Assembly (NCBI GenBank): GCA_900472625.1
Contig: UCIT01000017.1
Span: 124,001-188,000, forward strand
From: Hyphomicrobiales bacterium
GTDB taxonomy: Bacteria > Pseudomonadota > Alphaproteobacteria > Rhizobiales > Rhizobiaceae
Reading direction: 5' to 3'
Length of the DNA stretch: 64,000 bases
Shown here one piece after another: positions 1 through 10,018 of the stretch. Each line of letters opens with the position of its first letter. Within the stretch, counting starts at the first letter, position 1. A program made the translations under genes and the position numbers. The notes beneath the pieces are model-generated. The model saw only the letters and a program-made list of their open reading frames with translations. It did no database searches and had not been told where the DNA came from.

Positions 1-14
1 GCGCGCGCGTTCAT
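1..14 (-). CDS. Probable start of HlyD-type membrane fusion protein (partial)
   Basis: Only the first codons are present: an ATG at 14-12 reads M-N-A-R and leaves the window. Its ATG overlaps the TGA of the upstream exporter gene (ATGA), which is typical of coupled genes. In type I secretion operons the gene after the HlyB-type ATPase usually encodes the periplasmic adaptor HlyD. That identity is inferred from gene order alone; the sequence here is too short to confirm it. Confidence 0.35.
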
Positions 15-2146
15 GCTACCTGCCTCATCTGCTGCGACCAGAGATGACGATAGGTCATGCAGCGGTTTACGAGCTGATCGTGTCTGCCGATATCGGCGAT
101 CTTGCCGCGCTCGACGACAAGAATGGCGTCGGAATCGACGAGCGTCGAAAGGCGATGCGAGACGATGATAACCGTTCGGCCAGCGGCGATCTGGCTGAGG
201 TTTTGCCGGATGATCGCTTCACTGTCGGGGTCCAGCGCGCTTGTCGCCTCATCGAAGATCAGCAGCTTGGGATCAGTAATGAGTGCCCGCGCGATAGCAA
301 GCCGTTGCTTTTGGCCGCCTGAAAGGTTCGATGCGTTTTCTTCGAGCATCGTTTCAAAACCGCGCGGCAGACGCTCGACGAACTCCTCGGCACCAGCGAT
401 GCGCGCGACTTCGATGATCTCCTCGATGCTTGCATCCGGCTTTGCAGCCGCTATGTTTTCGCGCACCGTGCCGCGGAATAGGAAGTTGTCCTGTAGCACG
501 ACGCCTATGCTGGTTCTGAGATGGACGAGATCGATTTCGCGGCTGTCGTAGCCATCGATGCGCACCAGCCCCTGCTGGCTCTGGTAGAGCCCTTGGATCA
601 GCCGGGTGATCGTGGTCTTGCCCGAACCGCTCTTGCCGACGACCCCGAAAACAGATCCCTCCGGTACCGTGAAGGAGACGTTGTCGAGCGCAGGCGCGCC
701 GTCCGGCCCGTAGCGAAAGCTTACCTTGTCGAATTCGATCCGACCCTTCAGTTGCGGGCGGATGCCGCGGCCCCGGCCGAACTGTTCCGGTCGCTGATTC
801 ATGATCTCACCAAGCATGCGCACCGACAATGCCACTTCCTGGTATTCGTGCACCATGGTGACGATCTGCACCAGTGGCCCGGAGACTCTGCCTGCCAGCA
901 TGTTGAAAGCAACCAGCGCACCGACCGTCATCGCACCGCTGAAGACGTCGAGCGCACCGAGGCCGATGATCGCGACGCTCATCAACTTCTCCAAGAGCCC
1001 GGTCATGGCTTGGGCGGCCGTCGATATTTTGTCGACACGGAAACGCACGGAGATGGCCTGCGCCGAATGATCATCCCAGACCTTGCGCTGGCGTGGCTCC
1101 AACGCAAGGGACTTGACGGTGCGCATGCCGTGAACGGTTTCCACAAGCAGCGCCTGCCGATCGCCCTCGGCCTTGTAAAGCGCCTGTAATCGACGCTGGA
1201 ACGGCCCGACAAGCGCCATGACCACCAAGCCGACGAGAAGCGCGAAACCCAGCACGACAAAGGTGAGCTTGACGCTGTAAAGCAGCAGGATAGGGATGAA
1301 GACCAGCAGCGAAAGACCATCAAGCAGTGTCAGGAACAGACGGCCAGTCAGGAACTCGCGAATACGGCCTGTTTGCTGCATATGCTTGACGATGACCCCG
1401 GCCGAGGCCTGCTCGAAGAGCGCGATCGGGAGGTTAAGGAGATGTCCGAAAGTGCGGGTGGCGATCCTGATATCGATCCTGTTGGTGGCGTAAAGCAAGA
1501 GATAGCGCCGTAGGAAGGTGAAAGTGGCGTCGAAGATCAGGGCCACGGCGATGCCAATCGTCAACACCGTCAGTGTCGCATAACTCTGGTGAACCAGGAC
1601 CTTGTCGATGACAAGCTGAAAGAACATTGGCGTCATCAAGCCCAAGCCGTAGAGCACGAATGCAGCCAGTGCCACGTCACGAAAAAAACTGCGCTGCTTG
1701 ATGACTTCCGGGATGAACCAGCGAAAGCCGAAGGGCTGATCGTCATCGCTTATCTTGTGGCTGCGCTTGACCAGAATGACCGACCCACGCCAGGATTTGG
1801 TGAACTGATCCTCGTTCAAGAGAATGAATTCCGGGCGTGATGCAAGAGGATCAAGTACACGAACCTGCTTTTCCTCGCCATCCACCGCGCCTGCCACGAC
1901 AACCCAGTTGCCGTTCTCAAGTTCGGCGAGAATGGGGTAGGCATTGCCCAACTTGAACAATGCCGGCCATTCAAGCATAAGGTGCTTGGCTTTAAGAGCG
2001 GAATCCTTTGCCATGCGCAGCAGTTGTCGCATGGCGACCGGCTCCTCGCCGACCGCATAGTCGTGTTGCAGTCTTTCAGGCGAAAGATCGACACCGTGAT
2101 GTCGCGCAACGAGTGCAAGGCAGTGTAGATTGGTGTGCAAAAACAT
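11..2146 (-). CDS. Type I secretion ABC exporter, HlyB-like permease/ATPase
   Basis: Inner-membrane ATPase of a type I secretion system, expected to export an unfolded protein with an HlyD adaptor and a TolC-like outer channel. The 711 residues show a C39-like domain (about 1-125), a six-helix ABC membrane domain (about 150-430) and a nucleotide-binding domain with Walker A GKSGSGKT (504-511), signature LSGGQ (608-612), Walker B LLIFDE and an H-loop VSHRLS. The N-terminal domain has no cysteine at the peptidase position (the Cys at residue 9 does not align with it), so it should bind substrate without cleaving, as in HlyB. The start is the only ATG after an in-frame TGA upstream. It is the fourth gene of a minus-strand operon that begins with the giant modular protein at 3751-9771, its probable substrate. 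Confidence 0.93.
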   Translation of the reverse strand: MFLHTNLHCLALVARHHGVDLSPERLQHDYAVGEEPVAMRQLLRMAKDSALKAKHLMLEWPALFKLGNAYPILAELENGNWVVVAGAVDGEEKQVRVLDPLASRPEFILLNEDQFTKSWRGSVILVKRSHKISDDDQPFGFRWFIPEVIKQRSFFRDVALAAFVLYGLGLMTPMFFQLVIDKVLVHQSYATLTVLTIGIAVALIFDATFTFLRRYLLLYATNRIDIRIATRTFGHLLNLPIALFEQASAGVIVKHMQQTGRIREFLTGRLFLTLLDGLSLLVFIPILLLYSVKLTFVVLGFALLVGLVVMALVGPFQRRLQALYKAEGDRQALLVETVHGMRTVKSLALEPRQRKVWDDHSAQAISVRFRVDKISTAAQAMTGLLEKLMSVAIIGLGALDVFSGAMTVGALVAFNMLAGRVSGPLVQIVTMVHEYQEVALSVRMLGEIMNQRPEQFGRGRGIRPQLKGRIEFDKVSFRYGPDGAPALDNVSFTVPEGSVFGVVGKSGSGKTTITRLIQGLYQSQQGLVRIDGYDSREIDLVHLRTSIGVVLQDNFLFRGTVRENIAAAKPDASIEEIIEVARIAGAEEFVERLPRGFETMLEENASNLSGGQKQRLAIARALITDPKLLIFDEATSALDPDSEAIIRQNLSQIAAGRTVIIVSHRLSTLVDSDAILVVERGKIADIGRHDQLVNRCMTYRHLWSQQMRQVA

Positions 2147-2179
2147 ACGCGTGGCCCACCCGGAACAGTGTTTGCTCGA

Positions 2180-2488
2180 TCAGTTAAAATTAGGAGAGGC
2201 GTTGGCCGACGTTTGCCCTGGTTGAATGATCTCAGCGTTGGAGACCAGCGGCGCGTCGTTGACACGCCGGACAGCGCCGGCTTCCACCAAGCCACCAAGT
2301 GCCTTCTGCATCAGGTCCACCGCGTTTGCGAAAGCATCGACCGGCATGATAATACGTTGGCGGAATACCGGCAGCGGACTACCGCCTGCATCGCGTTCGG
2401 TGGCAGACAGTGACATCAGGTCGATCCTGACGATGGTTCCGGTGACTGTAATTTCGCCGATACCGTCTGCGTAGAGTTCATTGCTCAT
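2180..2488 (-). CDS. Small conserved-type protein in secretion operon (DUF3467-like?)
   Basis: This 102-residue acidic soluble protein sits between the CobW-like GTPase (31 bp upstream) and the exporter (33 bp downstream). The ATG at 2488 is chosen because GAGGGG lies 7 bases before it; a longer frame from 2533 overlaps the previous gene. It has no signal peptide, transmembrane helix or cysteine. The pattern of a beta-strand half (EITVTGTIVRIDLMSLS) followed by RIIMP and an amphipathic helix (VDAFANAVDLMQKALGGL) faintly recalls DUF3467-type proteins, but I cannot confirm the family. Placement suggests a helper of the secreted protein or exporter, such as a chaperone; this is inference. Confidence 0.7.
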   Translation of the reverse strand: MSNELYADGIGEITVTGTIVRIDLMSLSATERDAGGSPLPVFRQRIIMPVDAFANAVDLMQKALGGLVEAGAVRRVNDAPLVSNAEIIQPGQTSANASPNFN

Positions 2489-2519
2489 GATGTGCCCCTC
2501 TGGCTGCTCAATGTTAAGA

Positions 2520-3746
2520 TCAGTGATGTGCATGGGCGTGTTCCCACGCCGGAAAAGGATCGCGAATGTCTAGCGCTAGGCGCGGATCGAAGCCTGTTTC
2601 GTCTCCGATCAAACAATCGTCCAAAGCGCTGCAGACGGCGTTCTGGTCGAGGCTGGCACCAATGAAGACAAGTTCCTGGCGGCGATCACCCCATGTCTTA
2701 TGCCAGTGACGATCCAGAAACTGACGAAACTGCGGATACCGCGGCCACTGCGCCTGAGGAACAGTTGCCCACCAGAAGCCCTTACTGCTGATTTGGCGCT
2801 GCGTCCCAGCGATCGACAGAAGCCCAATTTCATTGACGCGCGTCGCGAGCCAGAAATGCCCCTTCGCACGGATCAGGCCTGGCCAATCCGAAGCCAGGAA
2901 GCTTTCAAGCTTCACAGGGTCGAAGGGACGCCTTGCACGATAAACGAAACTTGCGATACCGTATTCCTCTGTCTCCGGAACATGGTCACCCCATCCATAC
3001 AATTCCTTGTGCCACAGCGGGTGCCGCGCCGACTTGGCTTCGCTGAACAGCTGCGTGTCGAGTATCGACACGAGAGGTAAACGACCATAATCGGCTTCGA
3101 CCACGCGCGCATCAGGATTGAGGGCCGCGACTATCTGTCGAATAACGATACGCGTCTCGGCACTGACCTCGGAAATCTTGTTGATGACAACCACATCTGC
3201 AAACTCGATCTGCTCAACGAGCAGATCAATCAGCGACCGCTTATCTTCAGCGTCACGCGTTTCTCCCCGATCACTCAGAAAATCAGTGCTCGAAAAGTTG
3301 GCGAGCAGATTGGCGGCATCGACAACCGAGACCATTGTGTCCAACCGCGCGATATCGCAAAGCGCTGAGCCATGCTCGTTGCGAAACGAGAACGTCGCGG
3401 CAATCGGCAATGGTTCGGCAATCCCCGTGCCTTCGATCAGGAGATAGTCGAAGCGGCCCTCGGCGGCGAGCCGGCGGACTTCGCCCAGCAGGTCATCGCG
3501 CAATGTGCAACAGATGCATCCATTGGTGAGTTCCACCAGAGTTTCTTCCGTCCGGGACAGATTTGCATCTCCATCCCGGACGAGTTCTGCATCGATATTG
3601 ATCTCGCTCATGTCGTTGACAATAACCGCAACGCGAAGTCCTTCGCGATTGCGCAGGACATGATTGAGAATGGTGGTCTTGCCAGCGCCTAGAAAGCCGG
3701 CCAACACGGTTACTGGAAGTCTAATGTCGCCCATTGCCCCATCCAT
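2520..3746 (-). CDS. CobW/ZigA-type G3E GTPase, putative metal chaperone
   Basis: A P-loop GTPase of the COG0523 class, whose members deliver Zn, Co or Fe-type metals to client proteins in the cytoplasm. About 408 residues carry Walker [10 protein letters not shown] (about 17-25), the metal-binding GCICC motif (76-80), a C-terminal CobW_C domain and a His-rich tail ending HAHAHH. The usual NKxD guanine motif reads NKIS, a departure worth noting. The start at 3746 follows the stop of the giant gene by four bases, with AGGAG directly in front; ATG at 3734 is an alternative that gives better Shine-Dalgarno spacing. A longer frame to 3896 overlaps the upstream gene and is rejected. Tight coupling to a secreted protein and its exporter is unusual for this family and suggests the client is the DMFase-like domain encoded next door (inference). 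Confidence 0.88.
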   Translation of the reverse strand: MDGAMGDIRLPVTVLAGFLGAGKTTILNHVLRNREGLRVAVIVNDMSEINIDAELVRDGDANLSRTEETLVELTNGCICCTLRDDLLGEVRRLAAEGRFDYLLIEGTGIAEPLPIAATFSFRNEHGSALCDIARLDTMVSVVDAANLLANFSSTDFLSDRGETRDAEDKRSLIDLLVEQIEFADVVVINKISEVSAETRIVIRQIVAALNPDARVVEADYGRLPLVSILDTQLFSEAKSARHPLWHKELYGWGDHVPETEEYGIASFVYRARRPFDPVKLESFLASDWPGLIRAKGHFWLATRVNEIGLLSIAGTQRQISSKGFWWATVPQAQWPRYPQFRQFLDRHWHKTWGDRRQELVFIGASLDQNAVCSALDDCLIGDETGFDPRLALDIRDPFPAWEHAHAHH

Positions 3747-3750
3747 GCTC

Positions 3751-6700
3751 CTAAGCCGCCAACTGGGGCTTGAACGCGACATCAACGTAGTAGTTAGTGC
3801 TGTTGTAGGTACTGGTCGGGAAGAGGCCTGCGGAGCCGTAAGCGTAGACTCCGTTGCCGCTGCTGAGCGCGGACGACATGGCCTCCAGATTGCCATTGGT
3901 CACACCGGCAGAGTTGAAATAGCTGCCCGTTGCCGAGTAGCTGCCATTCGTGCTGTAGGACACGACGTAGGTCGTATCGGCTGTGATGGCCACCTGGTTC
4001 GACAGGCTGACCGACTGCCAGCCGCTTGCCGTCTCATTGGTGAAAGTGGCGCTGGCGAGCAGTGTTCCCGTTGCGCTCCAGAGATATCCGGTATGCGCGC
4101 CGGTGTTGTTGGCGCCTTTGTAGAAGCGGATACCGGTGATCCAACCCGCCGCATCGGCTTGGAATTTCATGCCAAGATTGACAGGGTTGTTGTCGTTGAC
4201 AGAAACGGTGGTTGGCGTCGTCCCGGCAACGAAGAGGTTCTGCTCCGCGCCTTGGCTCGGCGCTTGGCCATTGACGGTTAGTGATACCTGCGCCGACGCG
4301 GCCCCCCCGGCGCCGTCGGAGATCGCGTAGGAGAAATTAGCAGCGCCGGTGAAGCCTGCAGTCGGCGTGAAGGTGACGACATTTGTCTGGCTGTTGAAGA
4401 CAGCACTGCCACCCGTGCCGCTGGTGACACCTGTGATCGTCAGGCTGTTGCCATCAGCATCGCTGTCGTTTGCCAGCAGGGCGGAAGCCTGGATCGTCAA
4501 GGTGGTGCCGGTGCCGGTCGAATATCCACTGTCATTGAGTGCTACCGGCGCGGTATTGGCTACCGTCTGCGGGCCACTTTGGTAGACAACATCGACCCAG
4601 TAGTTCGTCGCGTTGTAGGTCGCAGACGGGAACAGGCTTCCCGTGCCGTAGGCGTAGACGCCGTTATTACCGCTTGGGGCGGTCAGGGCACCGTTGGTAT
4701 AGCTGGTGGTGAAGTAGTTCGGCGTTGCCGCGTAGAAGCCGTTTGAATGATAGCTCGCGACATAAGTCGTGCCGGCCGAGATGGTGATTGGCTGAGCGAA
4801 GCTGACCGTCTGCCAACCGCTCGCGGTCTCGTTGGTGAAAGTCGCAGACGCAAGCGCCGTTCCGGTGCTGCTCCACAGGGTGCCGATGTGAGCACCTGTA
4901 TCCTGCGCACTCTTATAGTATCGAAGGCCGGTAATCTGACCGGTCGAGGAGGCGACGAATTTTACCCCCAGTTCGACCGATGCCGGATCGTTGTCCGCGG
5001 CGATGCTTGGCGTTTGGGATGAGGAGAACAAGCCGGAGGTAGTTGTTGATGTCGGTTGGGTGACAGTCAGACCAACAGTCGCCGAAGCCACGCCGCCTGC
5101 ACCGTCGGAAATCGTGTAGGAGAACGTCGCGGCACCTGTAAAGCCGGCGGTCGGCGTGAAGGTTATGGTGTTTGTCTGGCTGCTGAAGACGGCACTGCCG
5201 CCTGTCCCGCTGGTGACGCCGGCTATTGTCAAAGTATTTCCATCGACATCGCTGTCGTTCACCAACAATGCGGAAGCCTGGATGGCCAGAGCTGTGCCGC
5301 TCGTTGTCGAGAAGCCATTGTCGTTGACGGCAACAGGCGCGGTGTTGTTTACGGTCTGCGATCCACTCTGATAAACGACGTCTACCCAGTAGTTGGTTGC
5401 GTTAAAGGTCGCCGATGGGAACAGGCTGCCCGTGCCGTAGGCGTAAACGCCGTTGCTTCCGCTCGGTGCGGTCAGGGCGCCGTTGGTATAGCTGCTGGTA
5501 AAGTAGTTGGGAGTCGCCGCATAGAAGCCGTTCGAGTGATAGCTGGCGACATATGTCGTACCTGCGGTGACGGCAATGGGTTGCGAGAGGGTGACCGTTT
5601 GCCAGCCGCTCGCAGTCTCGTTGGTGAATACTGCGGTTGCGAGCAGAGCACCTGTGCTACTCCACAGCGACGCAGTATGCGTACCCGTATCTTGGGCACT
5701 CTTGTAGTAGCGTAGCGCCGTGATCTGGCCAGCGGCTGACGCGACAAACCTCATGCCGAGTTCGACCGAGTCCGGATCGGCATCGGCAGCGATCGTCGGG
5801 ACCTGAGAGGCCGAGAACAGGCTTGTCGTGTTGGTCGCAGGCTGACTGACGGTGAGGCTGACAACAGCAGACGACGTGCCGCCGCGACCGTCCGAGGCGG
5901 TGTAGCTGAAGCTTGCGGAACCCAGATAGCCGTTCGTTGGTGTAAACGTGATTGCGTTGGTCTGGCTGTTGAACACCACGGTACCGCCACTGATCGCGGT
6001 TGCGCCAGTAATAGACAACACATCGCCGTCGGCATCGACGTCGTTGGCAAGAAGCGCAGTGGCCGCTATCGACAGCGCGGTGTTTGAATAGGCCACAAAC
6101 CCGTTGTCGTTGGCCGCGACAGGTGCGGTGTTGACCGTGGACTGGTTGAAGACCACATCGACCCAATAATTCGATGCCTGGTAGTTCGAGGTTGGGAATG
6201 TCGCGGACGAACCGTAGCTATAGACGCCGTTGCCGCCGCTCGTTGCCGCAGCCAATCCGGTCAGGACACCGTTCGTATGCGCTTGCGTGAAATAGTTCGC
6301 CGTTGCCACGTATGTGCCTGTCGTATGGTACGAGGCAATGTAGGTCGCACCCGCTGTGATCTGAATTGGCGTGGAGAAGGTGGCGGTTTGCCATCCGCTG
6401 AGGGATTCGGCAGAGAAACTGACGGTCCCGAGCAAAGCGCCGCTGGAACTCCAGACAGAACCGGTATGTGCTCCGGTATCGCCGCTGGCCTTATAGAACC
6501 GAATTGATGTTATCGTTCCAGTGGCGGATGAGACAAACTTCATCCCAAGTTCAACCGGCGTGTTGTCGGTGAAGCCAGCTGTGGTGGGGCCTTCATTGCC
6601 CAGGAACAAGCTTGCCCCTGTAGGAGCGTCTTGCACCGTCAGGCTAACGCTACCCTGATCCGATCCTCCACGTCCATCCGATAGCGTATATGTGAAGCTC

Positions 6701-9700
6701 GCCGGCCCCGCATAGTTTGCGCTCGGGGTGAAGACGACCGTCCCCGTCTGTGCATTGAGGACCACCGAACCGTTGACCGCGCCGCCGACGGCAGAGATGG
6801 TCAGGCTGTCACCATTTGCATCGGCGTCATTGGCGACAAGCGATGCTATCGACAGCGTTACGCTCCCGTTTCGCGATGCCACATAGCCGAAATCGTCTGT
6901 GGCGACCGGTGCAGTGTTCGCACCGGCATTGAACACAACGTCAACCCAGTAGTTCGCGCCATTGGAGCTGTTTACGGGACGTGTTCCGGTCGTGGTGCTA
7001 TATGAATAGACACCTCCACCATCGACGATCTTCAGAGGTCCGTTTGAATATGGCGTTGTGCCAAAGTAGTTTTCCGTTGCCGAATAATAGCCGTCGCTGT
7101 GATAGGACGCGGTGTACGTCGTGCCTGCAGAGATTGCGACCGGGGTGGCGAACGTCACCGTCTGCCAGCCTGAAAGCGATTCACCCGTCGATATGCCTGT
7201 GGCCAGCAATGTACCGTCTGCATTCCACAGGCTGACGACATGCTCGCCGATGTTGTAAAAGCCCTTGTAGAAGCGAATCCCCGTGACGAAGCCACCTGTC
7301 GTTGACTGGAAGCGTACGCCGAGCTCGACCTTCTCTCGGTCCTCGATCACGGTCTCAATCACAGGCTTTGCCGCCAGCGTCCACAACCCGACTGTGCTCG
7401 GCAGTGACACCGTCACCTGCTTGCCGATGGCTGGCGTCTCCATGTTGACGCTGTCATCGACCGCACGCGACATTATCGTGTACGTGCCGCTGGCCTGGAC
7501 GACCCAGTTATAGCTCCAGTTTTCGCGACCTGTCGCCTTGAACCAATGCAGGCCACCGTCTGTTGAGACTTCAATCCCTGCAATGATGCCGCCACCGAAG
7601 TCCTGCGCCGTGCCGGTCACCGTCACATGCTGTCCCTCGAGGAAACTGCCACCAACTGTCGGAGAGGTAATCGTCGACGTGGGCTTCAGCGTATCTGTGG
7701 ATTGGGTCGCAATCACAAGGCTTGCGCTGAGCGTTGTTGGTTGAATGCCCATGTCCGCAAACATGTTCACCATTGCCTGCTGGACGTTCGGGTCGGTCGG
7801 CGTCGTTGGACCCTCGTGATTGTCGCTCAAACCCCAGGACCAGAAAACGGTACCCGCCCCGAATACCAGGGCTCCACTTGCGGCACGATACATCGTCAGG
7901 CTGTGCGTGGCGACGGCGCTGCCGACTGTCGTGCCGTAGTCGCGCAAGTATGTGTCGACCGAGACGCTGGAGAGCGACAGATTGACAAGGCCAGCCGGCC
8001 TGAAGCCGTTCTCGACGTCGGAATCCCATTCATAACCGAGCAGGTTTTGAACTAGGCTGTAGGTCTCGCCCGCTTGAAGGTTAGCGACATCCGTGTTGCG
8101 CCAGAAACGCAAGTTCGAATAGTCGTAAGGAATCGTGATCGTGTCCAGCCGATAACTGTCGACTGTAAACATTGTGCCCGTCAGAGCATTTTCCGGCTGT
8201 TGGCCCGGATCGGCGTAACGTGGGTCACGCCACGTACCCGTCCCGATATTGCTCGGATCACTGCTCGTGCCCCAAGTCTCCTTGTAAGAGACCATCGTGC
8301 GGTACGGCGTACCGTTTCCGTCGATGCTGCTTTCCCACCGCACCTTCCAGTAGACCTCATTGCCGCTCCAGAAAGCCAGATTGACGCCACTGTCGCGTGC
8401 TGCCTCTACGTTCGCACGCTGCTCCGCCGACCAATACTCATCGTGCCCAACTGAAAGAAATGCATCGTGATTGAGAAGCAGGCTCCCGCTTCTGGTCGCA
8501 TCCACGCCTGAAATGTAGGAAACGTCGTATCCGTTCTGCTCCAACCAGGAGATCGCGGAGGACTCGACACCGAATATGAAGTCGTGAGTGCCCCCGATAG
8601 GGCTGGTATTGGTAATGATCGGCCTGTTGTAGCTGACAGCCGAGGCGCGGCCGATCGCAGTCAGGCCGCAGCTACAGTTTGGCGGCAGATAGCCGATCAT
8701 GTCGTTTGGATCGACCGGAACCTGACCATAATAAAGGCTGGCGCCGCCCCAAGCATTATAGGCCTGCCAGGTCGTGTCCGACGTCTGGAACACAATGTCG
8801 CTGGCCGAGGCATCGTCACGGACAACGAACGGGACAATGCTGGCATCCGCGACACCGTCCTCGCGCACCAGTTTTGCAAAATAGACGCCGGAAACAGCGT
8901 CGGCGGGAATGTCCCAGCTCGCCGATACCGACCAGTTGCCGGCATCAATCAGGCCAAGCGTCATGTCGACGATAGGATGCGGCTGTATCTGGGCCGTCGT
9001 CAGCGACTTATCGATCGATGCCACCTTGCGGGCACCATCGCCGCCGTAGTAGCCCATGCGGTAAATATCGATGCGATAGTGCGTGGAATCTGTCGCAATC
9101 TTAAAGTCGACGGTTTGGCCGATATTGGTGCTGATCTGCGTGGCGAACCCCTGGATCGTCCCGTTTCCGTCGCCCTCAATCCCCCATTCGCTCTGTGGAT
9201 TGCCCGTTTTCATGTTTTCAAGGGCAATCTTGTTCGGCGTCGCCGCGGCTGCCGGGGCCGCCAGCAAGGAGACTGTGGCAGCGGGTTCGCTTGCGGTTGC
9301 CGAGACCTCCGCAACACGCAGTGTTTGTGCAGCGGCGGGCGCGACGGCGACGAGCGTTAGTGCCGCATCAGCTGATTGCTGGTTGTCGGGTTGAGTGCCA
9401 GTGCCAGCGGCAGAGGAGGTCTGTCGAAGGGATATGGGGGCAGCATCTTCGGCACCTAGAACCGTACGTGCAGGCTCAACAGATGCGGTTACCGCCGTTG
9501 GCACGAGGACCGGAGGAGTGGCCGAACTTTCAGCCGAGGCCACGCTGCTGCTCTCGCCACTCAACTTTGCAGTTGCCGACGTTGCCGCAACGTCACTCGA
9601 TGGCTGCAAGACGCTTGCAGACGCCGGGACTTGGTCAGTTGACGAGCCTGATGCCATTGCCGCAGGCCCAAGGCGCCATGTCGCTGCAGCAGTATGGACG

Positions 9701-9771
9701 CTGCTCACGCCTCCAAATCCACTGAGATATTTATGATCTTTGACCCGATTCTTAAACATCAGCGCACTCAT
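3751..9771 (-). CDS. Giant modular exported protein: DMFase-like domain, five DUF4082, cadherin-like linkers
   Basis: About 2,006 residues. An Ala/Ser/Thr-rich N-terminus (to about 180) is followed by a domain resembling the large subunit of N,N-dimethylformamidase (about 180-690), with signature segments [19 protein letters not shown] (about 442) and GNEVYWK (about 470) that include the tyrosines and acids expected near its iron site. A bacterial Ig-like segment comes next, then five DUF4082 domains, each ending in a (N)YWVDVV-type strand, separated by four tandem-95/cadherin-like linkers carrying NDxDxDG calcium-type loops. No RTX nonapeptides and no Sec signal are seen; export through the HlyB-like system encoded downstream is inferred from the operon. 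The start at 9771 ([13 protein letters not shown]) is preferred over a GTG at 9948 because the extra N-terminus is unlike the rest; ATG 9759 is also possible. The substrate is unknown. Confidence 0.85.
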   Translation of the reverse strand: MSALMFKNRVKDHKYLSGFGGVSSVHTAAATWRLGPAAMASGSSTDQVPASASVLQPSSDVAATSATAKLSGESSSVASAESSATPPVLVPTAVTASVEPARTVLGAEDAAPISLRQTSSAAGTGTQPDNQQSADAALTLVAVAPAAAQTLRVAEVSATASEPAATVSLLAAPAAAATPNKIALENMKTGNPQSEWGIEGDGNGTIQGFATQISTNIGQTVDFKIATDSTHYRIDIYRMGYYGGDGARKVASIDKSLTTAQIQPHPIVDMTLGLIDAGNWSVSASWDIPADAVSGVYFAKLVREDGVADASIVPFVVRDDASASDIVFQTSDTTWQAYNAWGGASLYYGQVPVDPNDMIGYLPPNCSCGLTAIGRASAVSYNRPIITNTSPIGGTHDFIFGVESSAISWLEQNGYDVSYISGVDATRSGSLLLNHDAFLSVGHDEYWSAEQRANVEAARDSGVNLAFWSGNEVYWKVRWESSIDGNGTPYRTMVSYKETWGTSSDPSNIGTGTWRDPRYADPGQQPENALTGTMFTVDSYRLDTITIPYDYSNLRFWRNTDVANLQAGETYSLVQNLLGYEWDSDVENGFRPAGLVNLSLSSVSVDTYLRDYGTTVGSAVATHSLTMYRAASGALVFGAGTVFWSWGLSDNHEGPTTPTDPNVQQAMVNMFADMGIQPTTLSASLVIATQSTDTLKPTSTITSPTVGGSFLEGQHVTVTGTAQDFGGGIIAGIEVSTDGGLHWFKATGRENWSYNWVVQASGTYTIMSRAVDDSVNMETPAIGKQVTVSLPSTVGLWTLAAKPVIETVIEDREKVELGVRFQSTTGGFVTGIRFYKGFYNIGEHVVSLWNADGTLLATGISTGESLSGWQTVTFATPVAISAGTTYTASYHSDGYYSATENYFGTTPYSNGPLKIVDGGGVYSYSTTTGTRPVNSSNGANYWVDVVFNAGANTAPVATDDFGYVASRNGSVTLSIASLVANDADANGDSLTISAVGGAVNGSVVLNAQTGTVVFTPSANYAGPASFTYTLSDGRGGSDQGSVSLTVQDAPTGASLFLGNEGPTTAGFTDNTPVELGMKFVSSATGTITSIRFYKASGDTGAHTGSVWSSSGALLGTVSFSAESLSGWQTATFSTPIQITAGATYIASYHTTGTYVATANYFTQAHTNGVLTGLAAATSGGNGVYSYGSSATFPTSNYQASNYWVDVVFNQSTVNTAPVAANDNGFVAYSNTALSIAATALLANDVDADGDVLSITGATAISGGTVVFNSQTNAITFTPTNGYLGSASFSYTASDGRGGTSSAVVSLTVSQPATNTTSLFSASQVPTIAADADPDSVELGMRFVASAAGQITALRYYKSAQDTGTHTASLWSSTGALLATAVFTNETASGWQTVTLSQPIAVTAGTTYVASYHSNGFYAATPNYFTSSYTNGALTAPSGSNGVYAYGTGSLFPSATFNATNYWVDVVYQSGSQTVNNTAPVAVNDNGFSTTSGTALAIQASALLVNDSDVDGNTLTIAGVTSGTGGSAVFSSQTNTITFTPTAGFTGAATFSYTISDGAGGVASATVGLTVTQPTSTTTSGLFSSSQTPSIAADNDPASVELGVKFVASSTGQITGLRYYKSAQDTGAHIGTLWSSTGTALASATFTNETASGWQTVSFAQPITISAGTTYVASYHSNGFYAATPNYFTTSYTNGALTAPSGNNGVYAYGTGSLFPSATYNATNYWVDVVYQSGPQTVANTAPVALNDSGYSTGTGTTLTIQASALLANDSDADGNSLTITGVTSGTGGSAVFNSQTNVVTFTPTAGFTGAANFSYAISDGAGGAASAQVSLTVNGQAPSQGAEQNLFVAGTTPTTVSVNDNNPVNLGMKFQADAAGWITGIRFYKGANNTGAHTGYLWSATGTLLASATFTNETASGWQSVSLSNQVAITADTTYVVSYSTNGSYSATGSYFNSAGVTNGNLEAMSSALSSGNGVYAYGSAGLFPTSTYNSTNYYVDVAFKPQLAA
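4271..7370 (-). repeat. Tandem internal repeats of about 787 bp inside the giant gene
   Basis: Four units, each encoding a cadherin-like linker and a DUF4082 domain, begin near 4271, 5060, 5846 and 6632, so the period is 786-789 bp; a fifth DUF4082 lies at the 3-prime end (3751-4270). The units at 4271-5059 and 5060-5845 are close to identical over long stretches, for example around 4600-4760 against 5390-5550, pointing to recent duplication. The other two are more diverged. Such repeats make the gene prone to recombination and to misassembly. Confidence 0.85.
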
Positions 9772-9944
9772 CCCCGTGATTGTGCGATCATCCTGACATC
9801 TTTCGCGGCTTTGGGAATGACGGCAAACAGTGGTACGCGCCAAGGCGATCTGTACTTCATTTTGATTATGCAACTGCAGAAATAATAAGAACTGGGGGTT
9901 TCTATTTCGGGTTTCTATTTCGGATTTATACTCAAACGCAGAGA

Positions 9945-9991
9945 ACACCCGAGCGAAACATTCGCTTGAGGTAGATCACCAAACACCCGAG
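9945..9991. promoter_or_regulatory. Palindrome flanked by direct repeats upstream of giant gene
   Basis: In the interval between the polymerase gene and the exported-protein gene, a perfect 6-bp-arm palindrome AGCGAA-ACA-TTCGCT (9952-9966) lies between two copies of ACACCCGAG (9945-9953 and 9983-9991). It is about 180 bp upstream of the chosen start, so it could be an operator or part of a leader. I recognise no specific regulator. Confidence 0.3.
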
Positions 9992-9998
9992 GCCGCCT

Positions 9999-10018
9999 CC
10001 CCCCCCCTCAGGATGAGG
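9999..10018. repeat. Nine-C homopolymer followed by CCTCAGGATGAGG palindrome
   Basis: A run of nine C (9999-10007; G on the minus strand) directly abuts the stop codon of the polymerase gene at 10008 and runs into the palindrome CCTCAGGATGAGG (10006-10018). The palindrome resembles short dispersed CCTCA..TGAGG elements common between genes of Rhizobiales. Because the run lies outside both reading frames, length changes would not alter either protein. Confidence 0.5.

Noticed and set aside
2120..2122. Cys near residue 9 of the exporter as a C39 peptidase nucleophile
   Set aside because: Alignment with HlyB places it off the catalytic position, which here is Thr; the domain should not cleave.
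3751..9771. RTX nonapeptide repeats in the secreted protein
   Set aside because: Glycine/aspartate loops are present only as single NDxDxDG motifs in each linker; no GGxGxDxxx arrays are found.
9999..10007. Poly-C tract as a phase-variable frameshift within the polymerase gene
   Set aside because: The tract begins just outside the stop codon, so slippage would not change the protein; only a promoter effect on the next gene remains possible.
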